DNA of 64,000 nt. It comes from Christiangramia portivictoriae DSM 23547. Its GTDB lineage: Bacteria; Bacteroidota; Bacteroidia; Flavobacteriales; Flavobacteriaceae. A program made the translations under genes and the position numbers. The notes beneath the pieces were generated by a model that saw nothing but the letters and a program-made list of their open reading frames with translations, was not told the DNA's origin and did no database searches. Location of the stretch: the NCBI RefSeq assembly GCF_000423045.1, contig NZ_AUHF01000008.1:62001-126000 (forward strand), written 5' to 3'. Positions 36,631-45,996 of this stretch are shown here, one piece after another. How positions within the stretch are numbered: the first letter of the stretch is position 1; every line of letters begins with the position of its first letter.

Positions 36631-37749
36631 ATGTACTTAATCGACAAAGAAAGTAACAGAATTACCAAGCTTAAGCAAAAAACATTTTCTGAATTAAGAT
36701 TTAGAGAAAGAGATCATTTACAAGAATGGATTGCCAATAATCCATCCTCACTAGGGGAAGAATTATTAATTATTCAAAAAGAATTTTGTGGATTTACCGA
36801 AACAAATGAAAGGTTAGACTTACTAGCACTTGATAAACTTGGAAATATTGTAGTAGTAGAAAATAAATTAGATGATTCTGGTAAAGATGTAACTTGGCAG
36901 GCTATAAAATATGCATCTTATTGCGCAAGCTTAACAAAGCAGGATATAATAAAAATATATCAAGACTTCTTAGGTACTTCTGCAATTGCACAGGATAAAT
37001 TATGTGATTTCTTCGAAGGGAAAGATATTAGCGAGATAGTTTTAAATCAAGGATTAAATTCTCAAAGACTGATTTTAGTTGCTGCAAATTTCAGAAAAGA
37101 AGTCACATCATCAGTATTATGGTTACTAAACTTCAAAATTAGATTACAATGTTTTAAAGTCACTCCATTTGCATACGATAATCAATTATTTCTAAATGTA
37201 GAACAAATATTACCTACGAAGGAAACGGAGGATTTTGCAATTAGTATTTCTACAAAAGCTCAGGAAGAAATTGAGGTACAAGAAACCTTGAAAAATCGCC
37301 ATCATGTCAGATTGAAATTTTGGGAAAACTTCATAAATCATAGTAATTCAAAAAACAATCTTTTTTCGAATAATTCACCTTCAAAAGAGAGTTGGATTGG
37401 TAAAGGAATTGGAATGAGTGGAGTTAGTTTAAATTTAGTTGTAAGTAGTAATTATTGTCGATGTGAAATAATCTTTAATCGTGGAAGTAAAGAAGAAAAC
37501 AAAGACCTATTTGATTATATATATCAAATGAAAGATAAAATTGAAGAGGATTTTGGCGGTCCCCTGAACTGGGAAAGAATGGATGAAAATGTAACCTGTC
37601 GGATTAAACATCAATTAGACGGTTTGAGTTATTTTGAAGAAACAGACTGGCCCACAATAAATGAGTTCCTCGTGGACTCCTCTGTTAGAATGGAGAACAC
37701 ATTCAAGGAACCGATAAGAAAATTAAATCGGTATGCTAAAAACAGGTGA
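36631..37749 (+). CDS. PD-(D/E)XK nuclease-like protein with DUF4268 domain
   Basis: 372 residues from the ATG at 36631; a TTG 24 bases upstream is in frame but unlikely. The N-terminal domain (20-150) looks like a NucS/DUF91-type nuclease fold: NERLDLLALDKLGNIVVVENKL gives D63, E77 and K79 as the D...ExK active site. The C-terminal DUF4268 domain (about 235-365) starts RLKFWENFINH. Such proteins are frequent in defence islands and may be restriction-like effectors. It is the first cargo gene after the replication module. Confidence 0.75.
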   Translation: MYLIDKESNRITKLKQKTFSELRFRERDHLQEWIANNPSSLGEELLIIQKEFCGFTETNERLDLLALDKLGNIVVVENKLDDSGKDVTWQAIKYASYCASLTKQDIIKIYQDFLGTSAIAQDKLCDFFEGKDISEIVLNQGLNSQRLILVAANFRKEVTSSVLWLLNFKIRLQCFKVTPFAYDNQLFLNVEQILPTKETEDFAISISTKAQEEIEVQETLKNRHHVRLKFWENFINHSNSKNNLFSNNSPSKESWIGKGIGMSGVSLNLVVSSNYCRCEIIFNRGSKEENKDLFDYIYQMKDKIEEDFGGPLNWERMDENVTCRIKHQLDGLSYFEETDWPTINEFLVDSSVRMENTFKEPIRKLNRYAKNR

Positions 37750-37843
37750 TTTAAACACGTAGAATCTAAGGCCAAAATCCGCATATCCGTCAAAACCACT
37801 TTGCCTATAACAAGAACTTAAAATCTATTTAATTGAACAAAAG

Positions 37844-39142
37844 ATGAGATATCGAAATAGAATCAAATTAGCACCAGGTTTAAACATCAATTTATCTAGA
37901 TCAGGTATTAGTGCAACCGTCGGTCCAAGAGGAGCAAATATCAATATAGGAAAAAGCGGATCATATTTGAATACGGGGATCCCTGGGACGGGACTTTACA
38001 AGAGGAATAGAATTTCCGGTTTAAATGGGAGGCCTGAGCATTTAACTAGTAACTCCACAAATAATGTAGGAGTGCAACTTGACTTAAATGAAAATTATGA
38101 GCCGGTTATCCAAATTTTTAGTGAAAGTGGAAGCAATATAACAAGCGAAACTCTTATAAATAAGATAAAAAGGACTTCAGAATATAAGGAGAACTTAAAA
38201 ACTATTTATAAAAAATATGAAGATCTAATACATAAACAGACCCTCGAATTTACAGAAATCCATAAACAAATCATTACTCCAATAACAAGAATAGATATAG
38301 AAAAGGAAATTGAAAATTTAAAACCTGAAATCTATTCAAAAGAAAGGTTTAAGAAACGTGAGCCTTCACTTGAGGAAACTGAAAAGGAACTTCTGAGGGA
38401 AGCCAAAGAAAATTATCGATCAATACTATTTTGGAAAAATAGCAAAAATCGGAAGATATATATATCTGAAAATTTAGAGGTAAGGTACAAGACCAGATTG
38501 GAGAATTGGAGACATGAAAAAAGCTTTTTTGAAAATGAAGAATCAGAAAAAGAGCGAAAGAAAAACGATGAATTTCAAAAAGAATTTGAATTCAAAAAGC
38601 GACTATTGGAAGGCAATTTGGAAGGAACAAGTGAAGCCGTTCTAATGAACTTTGAAACAATTTTAAATGAAATTAATATAAAACCTGAATTCTTTTTAGA
38701 TTTTGAATATGATGAAAAACAAAAACATTTCCATATCGATTTAGATCTTCCAGAAATCGAAAATATTCCAAATGAGACTGGAAGTATTTTAAAATCAGGC
38801 AAATTGTCTGTGAAAAATAAAACCCAAAAATCGCTTAAAGAAGATTACGCAAAATGTGTAACAGGTCTTGGTTTACTAATCGCAGGAGTCGCTTTTATGT
38901 CTGGTGCCGGAGTTGAAAAAGTATTTATCTCAGGATATTCTCAACGAATTGACAAGAGAGACGGGAAAGAAAAAAACGATTATTTGTATACGATAGATCT
39001 TGATAAAGAACAATTTTCAAAGATTAATTTTGAACAAATAGATCCTTTAGAAACTTTTAAATTGTTCTCACATAACATATCACTTTCTAAAACATTTGAA
39101 TTTACTCCTATAGAAAAAACTTTAATAAATCAACAAGTCTGA
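37844..39142 (+). CDS. DUF4236 domain protein
   Basis: 432 residues. The first 55 residues are a clear DUF4236 domain, a short beta-rich module of glycine and arginine turns (YRNRIKLAPGLNINLSRSG, then GPRGANINIGKSGSYLNTG). The rest has long charged coiled coils (about 105-265) and a C-terminal beta domain with one hydrophobic stretch (CVTGLGLLIAGVAFMSGAGVEKV). The DUF4236 role is unknown; such proteins occur in many mobile islands and toxin or surface contexts. No signal peptide, so cytosolic. Preceded by 94 non-coding bases and followed by an ion channel, with no visible terminator between. Confidence 0.75.
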   Translation: MRYRNRIKLAPGLNINLSRSGISATVGPRGANINIGKSGSYLNTGIPGTGLYKRNRISGLNGRPEHLTSNSTNNVGVQLDLNENYEPVIQIFSESGSNITSETLINKIKRTSEYKENLKTIYKKYEDLIHKQTLEFTEIHKQIITPITRIDIEKEIENLKPEIYSKERFKKREPSLEETEKELLREAKENYRSILFWKNSKNRKIYISENLEVRYKTRLENWRHEKSFFENEESEKERKKNDEFQKEFEFKKRLLEGNLEGTSEAVLMNFETILNEINIKPEFFLDFEYDEKQKHFHIDLDLPEIENIPNETGSILKSGKLSVKNKTQKSLKEDYAKCVTGLGLLIAGVAFMSGAGVEKVFISGYSQRIDKRDGKEKNDYLYTIDLDKEQFSKINFEQIDPLETFKLFSHNISLSKTFEFTPIEKTLINQQV

Positions 39143-39293
39143 TTATTGATTAAGCAAATAGTGGATTTTGAATTAAATAGGAATTTAGAAATCCATTAAA
39201 ATGAGATACATAATTATTAACCAATGATTATTTAGGAAAGATCCATAAACAGGCAACTCATAGAGACTATTTTAAAATCTCAGAAATTAATCA

Positions 39294-40094
39294 ATGACTA
39301 AGAGGAAAGTTTATCAATTCATTCATCACAATTCATTTTTCATCAACTTTATATACGGGCTTATTGTTTTAAATGTGCTTTTGGTGGTATTAAGTTCATA
39401 TAAGGAAATTAGGAACGATTTTGAAAATTTGCTAAGCGGTTTTGAAGTATTTTCAGTTATAATATTTTCATTGGAGTTTCTTTTACGATTATGGACTTCC
39501 GACTTAAAATATGAATCAGGAAATAAGATTTCAAAACGGGTTAAATTCATTATCTCTAAATATGGTTTGATTGACCTTATAGCTATTTTACCATTTTACC
39601 TACCATTTATTATTCCTTTTGATTTAAGAGTCCTCAGAATCTTACGACTATTTAGGTTATTAAGAATTTTCAAATTAGGTAGGATTTCAAAATCTATGCA
39701 AACAATTAGTAGTGTGCTGAGAGAAACTAAATCGGAATTATTTGTAACCTTATTTGTGGCTGCAATTTTATTGGTTCTTTCATCAACTTTAATGTACTCA
39801 ATTGAAAATGAAGCTCAACCTGAAAAATTTGAAAATATTGGCCAAGCTTTATGGTGGTCCGTTGCAACTTTGACGACTGTAGGTTATGGAGATGTTTATC
39901 CCGTAACAGGGATTGGGAAGGTATTAAGTGCGATAATTGCTTTAATAGGTATTGGGTTTGTGGCGCTACCAACCGGTATTATAAGTTCAGCTTTTATAGA
40001 GAAGGTACAAAAAGACAAAAAGAAACAAGCTTCTAATTATAGGACCTGTAAATGCCGCAACTGTGGTGAAGAATTAGTGGATCACGGATTATAA
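39294..40094 (+). CDS. Voltage-gated potassium channel-like ion transporter with zinc-ribbon-like tail
   Basis: 266 residues with six hydrophobic segments. S4 carries regularly spaced arginines and lysines (LRVLRILRLFRLLRIFKLGR), and the pore loop has the potassium selectivity filter TTVGYGD at residues 194-200. After S6 there is a lysine-rich linker and a short tail with four cysteines (CKCRNCGEE) that looks like half of a zinc ribbon. Inner-membrane protein. An ion channel among restriction genes is suggestive of a membrane-depolarising effector, but a plain transporter passenger is equally possible. Confidence 0.85.
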   Translation: MTKRKVYQFIHHNSFFINFIYGLIVLNVLLVVLSSYKEIRNDFENLLSGFEVFSVIIFSLEFLLRLWTSDLKYESGNKISKRVKFIISKYGLIDLIAILPFYLPFIIPFDLRVLRILRLFRLLRIFKLGRISKSMQTISSVLRETKSELFVTLFVAAILLVLSSTLMYSIENEAQPEKFENIGQALWWSVATLTTVGYGDVYPVTGIGKVLSAIIALIGIGFVALPTGIISSAFIEKVQKDKKKQASNYRTCKCRNCGEELVDHGL

Positions 40095-40351
40095 AGAAGA
40101 TATAAACCTGATTTTGAGATTCTTTTAGTTAAAAATACCACCCAAATTAATTAAAAAAATGTAGCAAATAGATATTAATCTCACTCCAAATACTTTCTGA
40201 ATTGTATAAGATGTATTTTTATTTTTGATAACTTCTTAAACGCATCTTAAAATTTTAGGGATATTTTTTTAGATTTACAATCCGAAGATCTGCTACTACT
40301 CCTACCCTACTAGTTAGTAACGCAGTTTGTAAAACTAACGAACTAACCTAC

Positions 40352-43300
40352 ATGAATATTTCTCAATATCTTGAGATCCTTAATAATAGATACCAATCTG
40401 GTATTTCTAGAGAACACTCCTATCGTGCTGATCTTGAAAATTTAATAAGAGCCTTAGTGCCCACCATTCACGTTACTAATGAGCCTGCTGATGTGACCGA
40501 CTGCGGTAACCCCGATTATGTTCTAACTAAAGGGAAAATCCCTGTAGGCTATATTGAAGCAAAAGATATTGGCAAGGACCTTTCTTCAAAGGTATATGAC
40601 GAGCAATTTAATCGTTACCGTGATGCTCTGGATAATCTAATTATTACTGATTATCTCTGGTTCAGGTTCTATGATCATTCTGAATTGGTTCATGAAATTC
40701 GTATAGGCAAGATCGAAGGTGGAAAAATAGTTCCGCTTCCAGATAATTTCAAGAAGTTCGAAAACCTCATTATAAATTTTAGCGGATTCATTGGTCAGAC
40801 GATCAGATCCCCAAAAAAGCTAGCGATCATGATGGCCAATAAGGCCAGGCTACTTCAGAATATTCTAGAAAATGCGGTCACTTCAGATGAAAAAACTCAG
40901 GAGAACACTTCGTTAAAAGGTCAGTTTGAAACTTTTAAAGAAATTCTTATTCATGATCTTACTCCGAAAGGCTTTGCAGATATCTATGCACAGACTTTAG
41001 CTCATGGAATGTTTGCAGCTCGCTTGCACGACCCTACCCTAGAAGATTTTAGCAGACAGGAAGCGGCAGAGCTGATTCCAAAATCAAATCCGTTTCTTAG
41101 GAAGCTTTTCGGATATGTAGCTGGACCTGATATAGATGAAAGAATTAAGGCAGTAGTTGACAACCTTGCTGAGGTTTTTAGAGCCACAAATGTGGAACAA
41201 ATTCTGAAGAATTTTGGTCGAGCTACTCAGACACAGGATGCCATTATTCACTTTTATGAAACTTTCCTTGCCGAGTATGATCCTAAACTCAGGAAAGCCA
41301 GAGGGGTTTGGTATACCCCAGAACCTGTTGTGAAATTTATTGTTAGAGCTGTAGACGATATTTTAAAAACTGAATTTAAACTTCCACAAGGTCTTGCAGA
41401 CACCTCTAAAACTAAGATCAAGGTTAACACTGACGTCGCGGACAAACGTTCATCTACTGGTTATAAGCAGGTAGAGAAAGAAGTTCATAAAGTGCAAATA
41501 CTTGATCCTGCAACTGGAACAGGGACTTTTCTTGCTGAGGTTATCAGTTACATATACTCTGAAAGGTTTGAGAAGATGCATGGGGCTTGGAGTGGTTACG
41601 TAGAAGAACATTTGATTCCAAGAATTAACGGTTTCGAACTATTGATGGCTTCTTATGCGATGGCACATTTAAAGCTCGATATGCTACTAAAAGATACTGG
41701 TTACGAATCAAATGGTGATTCTCAAAGACTGAATGTTTATTTGACAAATTCACTTGAGGAACACCACAAGGATACCGGAACACTTTTTTCAAACTGGTTA
41801 AGTACTGAAGCTAATGAAGCGAATCATATTAAACGTGACACCCCCGTAATGTGTGTTATTGGAAATCCACCATATAGCGGAATCTCTTCTAACAAAGGAG
41901 AATGGATTTCAGAATTGATTGAAGATTATAAATATGTTGATGGAGTCCATTTTAATGAACGTAAACATTGGCTTAACGATGATTACGTAAAGTTTATGAG
42001 ATATGGGCAACATTTTATCGAGAAAAATGGGGAAGGTATTTTAGCCTTTATTAATCCACACGGCTTTTTAGACAATCCTACTTTTCGGGGAATGCGCTGG
42101 AATCTACTAAAGACCTATGATAAGATCTACACAATCGACCTCCATGGAAATACTAAAAGAAAAGAAAAAACACCTGACGGGGGCAAAGATGAAAATGTAT
42201 TCGATATTATGCAGGGTGTTTCAATAAACCTTCTAATAAAGACTGATAATAAAAGAGGAGATCAATTAGGTGAAATCTATCATTTCGATTGTTATGGGAA
42301 GAGAAAAATTAAATATGACTTCCTTAACAAAAATCGATTGAAATCAATTGACTTCAAACACTTCAAACCTGAGAAACCTTATTACACCTTTGTCCCGTCA
42401 GACAGAGAAGCATTTAAGCAATATAAAAGAGGCTTTAAATCGGATGATCTTTTTCGGCATAAGACAAGTGGTGTACAAACATCTCGTGATTTCCTTGTAA
42501 TTGATGAAAAAAAGAATCAGTTGATTGATCGATTAGAGAAATTTCTCGACAAGGAAAAAAGTATAGAGAATATTAGGGAAGAGTTTTTCGCGGGGGCTAC
42601 GAGTAAGAAGTATCCTAAAGGGGATACAAGAGGATGGAAAATAGATCAAATTAGACCTAAACTCCAGCAAATTAATTTAGAAGACATAATCACGGAAATA
42701 TCTTACAGACCTTTCGATAAACAACATATAGCTTATTCTCCATTACTCGTAGATTGGACAAGAGAAAAAATTCAAAAACACCTCTTAAAGGAAAATATTA
42801 GTCTAACAATTGGTAGACAAGGACAGGCAACCGGAAGTAACTTATGGAATTTAATTTTTATTCAAGACACTATTTCAGACTTGAATTTGTTTTATCGGGG
42901 AGGAGGAATTGTCTGTCCACTTTATATCTATACTGATATAGATGAGAATCTTGAAACTTTAGCAGTAGGTAGTAATAGGGTATCAAATCTTAATAATGAA
43001 ATTGTAAAAGTCTTTGAAAGTAGAATAGGTTATCAGTTTACATCTGAAAAAGAAGAGAAAGAAAACTCTTTCGCTCCCATAGATATATTAGACTACGTTT
43101 ATGCTGTACTTCATTCCCCATGGTATAGGAGACAATATGAAGAATTTTTAAAGATAGACTTTCCTCGAATTCCTTATCCCAAGGATACAGAAACCTTTCA
43201 TAGATTGGTTGAACTTGGTGGCTATTTAAGACAGATTCATTTACTAGAGTCTCAGAAAGTTGAAGAACACATAACGTCCTATCCTATTTCTGGAGATAAT

Positions 43301-43591
43301 AGAATATTGAGAAAAATCACAAAAAGCTCTCCTGGCTTTGAGCCGTATAAAGACGAACCTTTACTTGGAAAGGTCTGGATTAATGATGAGCAGTACTTTG
43401 ATGGGGTTCCAAAGGTAGCTTGGCAATTCTATGTTGGTGGTTATCAACCTGCCCAAAAATGGCTTAAGGACAGAAAGGAACGTAAATTAAGTTATGAAGA
43501 AATAGAACACTATCAGAAGATGATAGTGGCGCTTACAGAGACAGACCGATTAATGAAAGAGATTGATAAAATTGATATCATTAATGAGTAA
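40352..43591 (+). CDS. Fused restriction-modification enzyme (type IIG/ISP-like, N6-adenine methylase with nuclease)
   Basis: 1079 residues. The N-terminal nuclease domain has D55 in NPDYV and E69/K71 in GYIEAKD. The central methylase domain has motif I DPATGTGTFLAEV near 385 and the catalytic NPPY motif near 505. The C-terminal 450 residues should be the target-recognition domain. No helicase motifs were found, so it is not a full type ISP translocase (about 1500-1600 residues). It should both modify and cut DNA at its own site. The final codons overlap the GIY-YIG gene by 8 bases. Likely defence cargo. Confidence 0.85.
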   Translation: MNISQYLEILNNRYQSGISREHSYRADLENLIRALVPTIHVTNEPADVTDCGNPDYVLTKGKIPVGYIEAKDIGKDLSSKVYDEQFNRYRDALDNLIITDYLWFRFYDHSELVHEIRIGKIEGGKIVPLPDNFKKFENLIINFSGFIGQTIRSPKKLAIMMANKARLLQNILENAVTSDEKTQENTSLKGQFETFKEILIHDLTPKGFADIYAQTLAHGMFAARLHDPTLEDFSRQEAAELIPKSNPFLRKLFGYVAGPDIDERIKAVVDNLAEVFRATNVEQILKNFGRATQTQDAIIHFYETFLAEYDPKLRKARGVWYTPEPVVKFIVRAVDDILKTEFKLPQGLADTSKTKIKVNTDVADKRSSTGYKQVEKEVHKVQILDPATGTGTFLAEVISYIYSERFEKMHGAWSGYVEEHLIPRINGFELLMASYAMAHLKLDMLLKDTGYESNGDSQRLNVYLTNSLEEHHKDTGTLFSNWLSTEANEANHIKRDTPVMCVIGNPPYSGISSNKGEWISELIEDYKYVDGVHFNERKHWLNDDYVKFMRYGQHFIEKNGEGILAFINPHGFLDNPTFRGMRWNLLKTYDKIYTIDLHGNTKRKEKTPDGGKDENVFDIMQGVSINLLIKTDNKRGDQLGEIYHFDCYGKRKIKYDFLNKNRLKSIDFKHFKPEKPYYTFVPSDREAFKQYKRGFKSDDLFRHKTSGVQTSRDFLVIDEKKNQLIDRLEKFLDKEKSIENIREEFFAGATSKKYPKGDTRGWKIDQIRPKLQQINLEDIITEISYRPFDKQHIAYSPLLVDWTREKIQKHLLKENISLTIGRQGQATGSNLWNLIFIQDTISDLNLFYRGGGIVCPLYIYTDIDENLETLAVGSNRVSNLNNEIVKVFESRIGYQFTSEKEEKENSFAPIDILDYVYAVLHSPWYRRQYEEFLKIDFPRIPYPKDTETFHRLVELGGYLRQIHLLESQKVEEHITSYPISGDNRILRKITKSSPGFEPYKDEPLLGKVWINDEQYFDGVPKVAWQFYVGGYQPAQKWLKDRKERKLSYEEIEHYQKMIVALTETDRLMKEIDKIDIINE

Positions 43592-44162
43592 AAATCCTAG
43601 AATAAAATTACAAGCAAGCTGGCCAGAAGGTATTGTTCCTGACAGAAGAAGTTTTAAAGAAATTTCTAAATCGTTTGAATTGTCTTTCACCAAATTAATG
43701 GATCCCAAAAACAGATTTTCCGTAGCGGATTATTTTGGAGATGGAGTTGGTTTAAAGACGAGTCAAAGTTTATTTGAGGATAAATATAAATTGCGTGAGG
43801 ATGATTCTGACTTCCAAGGTATATACATCTTTTTTATAGATGGCGAACCTATCTATACAGGTATCTCAAAGGTTATTCTAAAAAGGCTTCAGCAACATGT
43901 AAAGGGGAAAAGTCATTTTACCTCATCCCTATGTTATAAAATGGGTGCTGATTACCATAAGGAGTTGTCCGGTGAAGCCCACGCTGGAGGTCGTGAAGGA
44001 TTATGCTTTAAAACCTATTCTGAGCCATTTAAAAAAATTATAAAAGAAAATAGCGAAGTATCGCTTTTGCCTATAGAAAGCCCTATCGAATTATACTTAT
44101 TTGAATGCTATGTAGCGATGAATGCTAATACCCATTATTATAACCGATTTGAAACCCATTAA
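43584..44162 (+). CDS. GIY-YIG nuclease family protein
   Basis: 192 residues from the ATG at 43584, which overlaps the end of the restriction-methylase by 8 bases (ATGAGTAA); an upstream in-frame TTG would lie deep inside that gene. The core is QGIYIFFIDGEPIYTGISKVILKRLQQH (GIY-YIG motif with the catalytic tyrosines and arginine). Translation coupling with the restriction-methylase suggests it is part of the same restriction unit, perhaps a second nuclease. It may also belong to the long operon that starts 30 bases later. Confidence 0.85.
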   Translation: MSKNPRIKLQASWPEGIVPDRRSFKEISKSFELSFTKLMDPKNRFSVADYFGDGVGLKTSQSLFEDKYKLREDDSDFQGIYIFFIDGEPIYTGISKVILKRLQQHVKGKSHFTSSLCYKMGADYHKELSGEAHAGGREGLCFKTYSEPFKKIIKENSEVSLLPIESPIELYLFECYVAMNANTHYYNRFETH

Positions 44163-44192
44163 AAGGATAGATAAAATTTTGACTTTAACTAT

Positions 44193-45323
44193 ATGAAACA
44201 AAATTACTTCTTACTACTATTATTAATTCCATTTTTAAATTTTGCCAATAATACTCCTATTCTAGTTACTGAAAGTTCGGTCTCTTTAAATATGGACGAG
44301 ACAAAAGAGTTTTTCTTCAGCTTCGACAAAGGAGATGAGATTGTTTTCAATTTAGAAATGATAAAAGGTAGAAATATAAAGGCCGTTGAAATTATTGAGC
44401 TACCTAACAAACAAGTTTTTTCAGCATTCAAAGCCGAAAATATTTCAAATAAAACTATTAATGTCCGAGAAAAAGGAGTTTATGCTTTTAGGTTTTATAG
44501 CTCTTCTTTGACCACTCGGGTTTGTAATGTTCGTATTTCAAGAAAATATGGAGAATCAGGAAATCCAAATTTTGATACTGGTTGGGAATGGAAAACTTTA
44601 AAGGATACTACCTATTCCAATTATACAATAGATAGCATTACAGGGTATAATAAAATAAAATATAAGGATACTTTAAGAACCCTGGTCAAAACTGACACTA
44701 TTGACGAGACTTTATTCAGCAAATCTCAAAGAGTACACTCTTATTATAATGAAAATCCAAGTTCGGCTTATCTTAAAGTAGATCTACCACAAAATACTTT
44801 TAGCGACTTGAAGGAAGATAAGGTTTTGGCATGGGCTTACTGGATCGGCGTTGGACAGGAATCTCAAGAAGCATATAAAGAAAATATCCATTCCATAAGT
44901 GGTATGGCTGAGGGTTTATCTGGCCTGTATGATGTTTCCCCGCTATCTAAATTAGCTATAGGTACAATTACTGACTTAATGATTCCTAAGACTGGTGAAG
45001 ACGTCTCGTATTATTTTATGCAGGGATTTGAAAATGTACAAAAGTTTATGGCGGGAACTCAATTTTATCAATTTGACAATGGAAAAGGAATCGCTGCTTA
45101 TGGACGTAATAATAGACTTACCCAAGGAACCTTCTATATTGGTCTTTCCAACGATAATGATTGGCATGGAATAAATGTAGATGTAAAAGTAATAGCAATT
45201 AGGCAAATTGATCATTATCGAAAAGATATTGTGGATAAAATACGAGAGGAGCCTATTATAGTACAAGTAAATAAAACCAGAATGAATATCCAGGAATCTA
45301 AAATTAGAGTTCCTGCTCAATAA
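44193..45323 (+). CDS. Secreted protein of unknown function, first gene of the envelope-machine operon
   Basis: 376 residues with a clean Sec signal peptide (KQNYFLLLLLIPFLNFAN, cleavage about residue 20). The mature part is beta-rich in the first third (FFSFDKGDEIVFNLEM, INVREKGVYAFRFYSSS), recalling a C-terminal-less PPC or emp24-like fold. The middle has a conserved-looking WAYWIGVGQESQEAYKENI. It may be periplasmic. No recognised family with confidence. It starts 30 bases after the GIY-YIG gene, so it could be co-transcribed with either side. Confidence 0.65.
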   Translation: MKQNYFLLLLLIPFLNFANNTPILVTESSVSLNMDETKEFFFSFDKGDEIVFNLEMIKGRNIKAVEIIELPNKQVFSAFKAENISNKTINVREKGVYAFRFYSSSLTTRVCNVRISRKYGESGNPNFDTGWEWKTLKDTTYSNYTIDSITGYNKIKYKDTLRTLVKTDTIDETLFSKSQRVHSYYNENPSSAYLKVDLPQNTFSDLKEDKVLAWAYWIGVGQESQEAYKENIHSISGMAEGLSGLYDVSPLSKLAIGTITDLMIPKTGEDVSYYFMQGFENVQKFMAGTQFYQFDNGKGIAAYGRNNRLTQGTFYIGLSNDNDWHGINVDVKVIAIRQIDHYRKDIVDKIREEPIIVQVNKTRMNIQESKIRVPAQ

Positions 45324-45345
45324 ACTAACCCTTAAATCTAAATCA

Positions 45346-45504
45346 ATGACATTTTTCAACGCAATTGGCGCACCGCAAGTAATCCTCATTTTTTTAATTC
45401 CAGTAGCAATCTTTTTCCTAGGCTATTATTTTGGAAAAAAAGCTGGGTATCTTAAAAGAATAAAAGAGACTGAAAAAGACCAATTAGTAAACAGCGAAAA
45501 TTAA
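45346..45504 (+). CDS. Small single-pass membrane protein, 52 residues
   Basis: ATG at 45346, TAA ending 45504. A hydrophobic segment (QVILIFLIPVAIFFLGYYFG, residues 11-30) is followed by a charged tail (KKAGYLKRIKETEKDQLV), a single-pass protein of the small-subunit type. It sits 22 bases downstream of the preceding gene. No family recognised. It resembles small accessory subunits of membrane complexes. Confidence 0.6.
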   Translation: MTFFNAIGAPQVILIFLIPVAIFFLGYYFGKKAGYLKRIKETEKDQLVNSEN

Positions 45505-45536
45505 TTTAAAACATAGTAAAAAACACTTTTCAGTTA

Positions 45537-45914
45537 ATGAAGAAATATATTTTTATCGGTTTATTCCTAATTATAGGAATTACAGTTTTAGCGAATTATC
45601 AAAGCATATTCGAAAGCGTTGTGCCTCCAAATCCTGAAATAATTAATGAATCTGCAGATACTTCCTCTTCAAGGATATTTAATTATAGTATGAAGGTTAA
45701 AGGTGAGGTTCGCAATACCGGTGGAGACGGCTATATCATAGTCAAAGCCATCGCTACCCAAGAAGGCCAGGAATGGGACCGGACTCAAAAAATTTATTTA
45801 CCAGCTTACGAAAGCGCAGCTTTCGAATTTATTTTTGATGAAGTAAAATTAATGAAAGACAATCCTACTTATAAGGTCGAAGCCTATGCAATGGGAAGTG
45901 TTATTTCCAATTAG
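45537..45914 (+). CDS. Small membrane-anchored protein with a FxLYD-like beta domain
   Basis: 125 residues. N-terminal membrane segment (IFIGLFLIIGITVLANY, residues 4-20), then a compact beta domain whose core (KVKGEVRNTGGDGYIIVKAI and YLPAYESAAFEFIFDE) matches the pattern of FxLYD/CARDB-type extracytoplasmic domains. Likely anchored in the inner membrane with the domain in the periplasm. It belongs by spacing and direction to the operon, with an 82-base gap to the next gene. Confidence 0.6.
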   Translation: MKKYIFIGLFLIIGITVLANYQSIFESVVPPNPEIINESADTSSSRIFNYSMKVKGEVRNTGGDGYIIVKAIATQEGQEWDRTQKIYLPAYESAAFEFIFDEVKLMKDNPTYKVEAYAMGSVISN

Positions 45915-45996
45915 TTAATTAGGAAAATTTTATTAATATTTAACAGCCGTTTAAAGTTACAATGAAATAAAAAAATCAATCCTTATAAAACACTGA

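Noticed and set aside
43563-43583. TTG start extension for the GIY-YIG gene
   Set aside because: It lies within the restriction-methylase coding end and adds no family sequence. The ATG at 43584 is preferred.
44976-45389. Minus-strand ORF of 137 residues within the operon start
   Set aside because: Shadow of the secreted-protein gene and the small membrane ORF, both with better coding evidence in the same direction as the operon.
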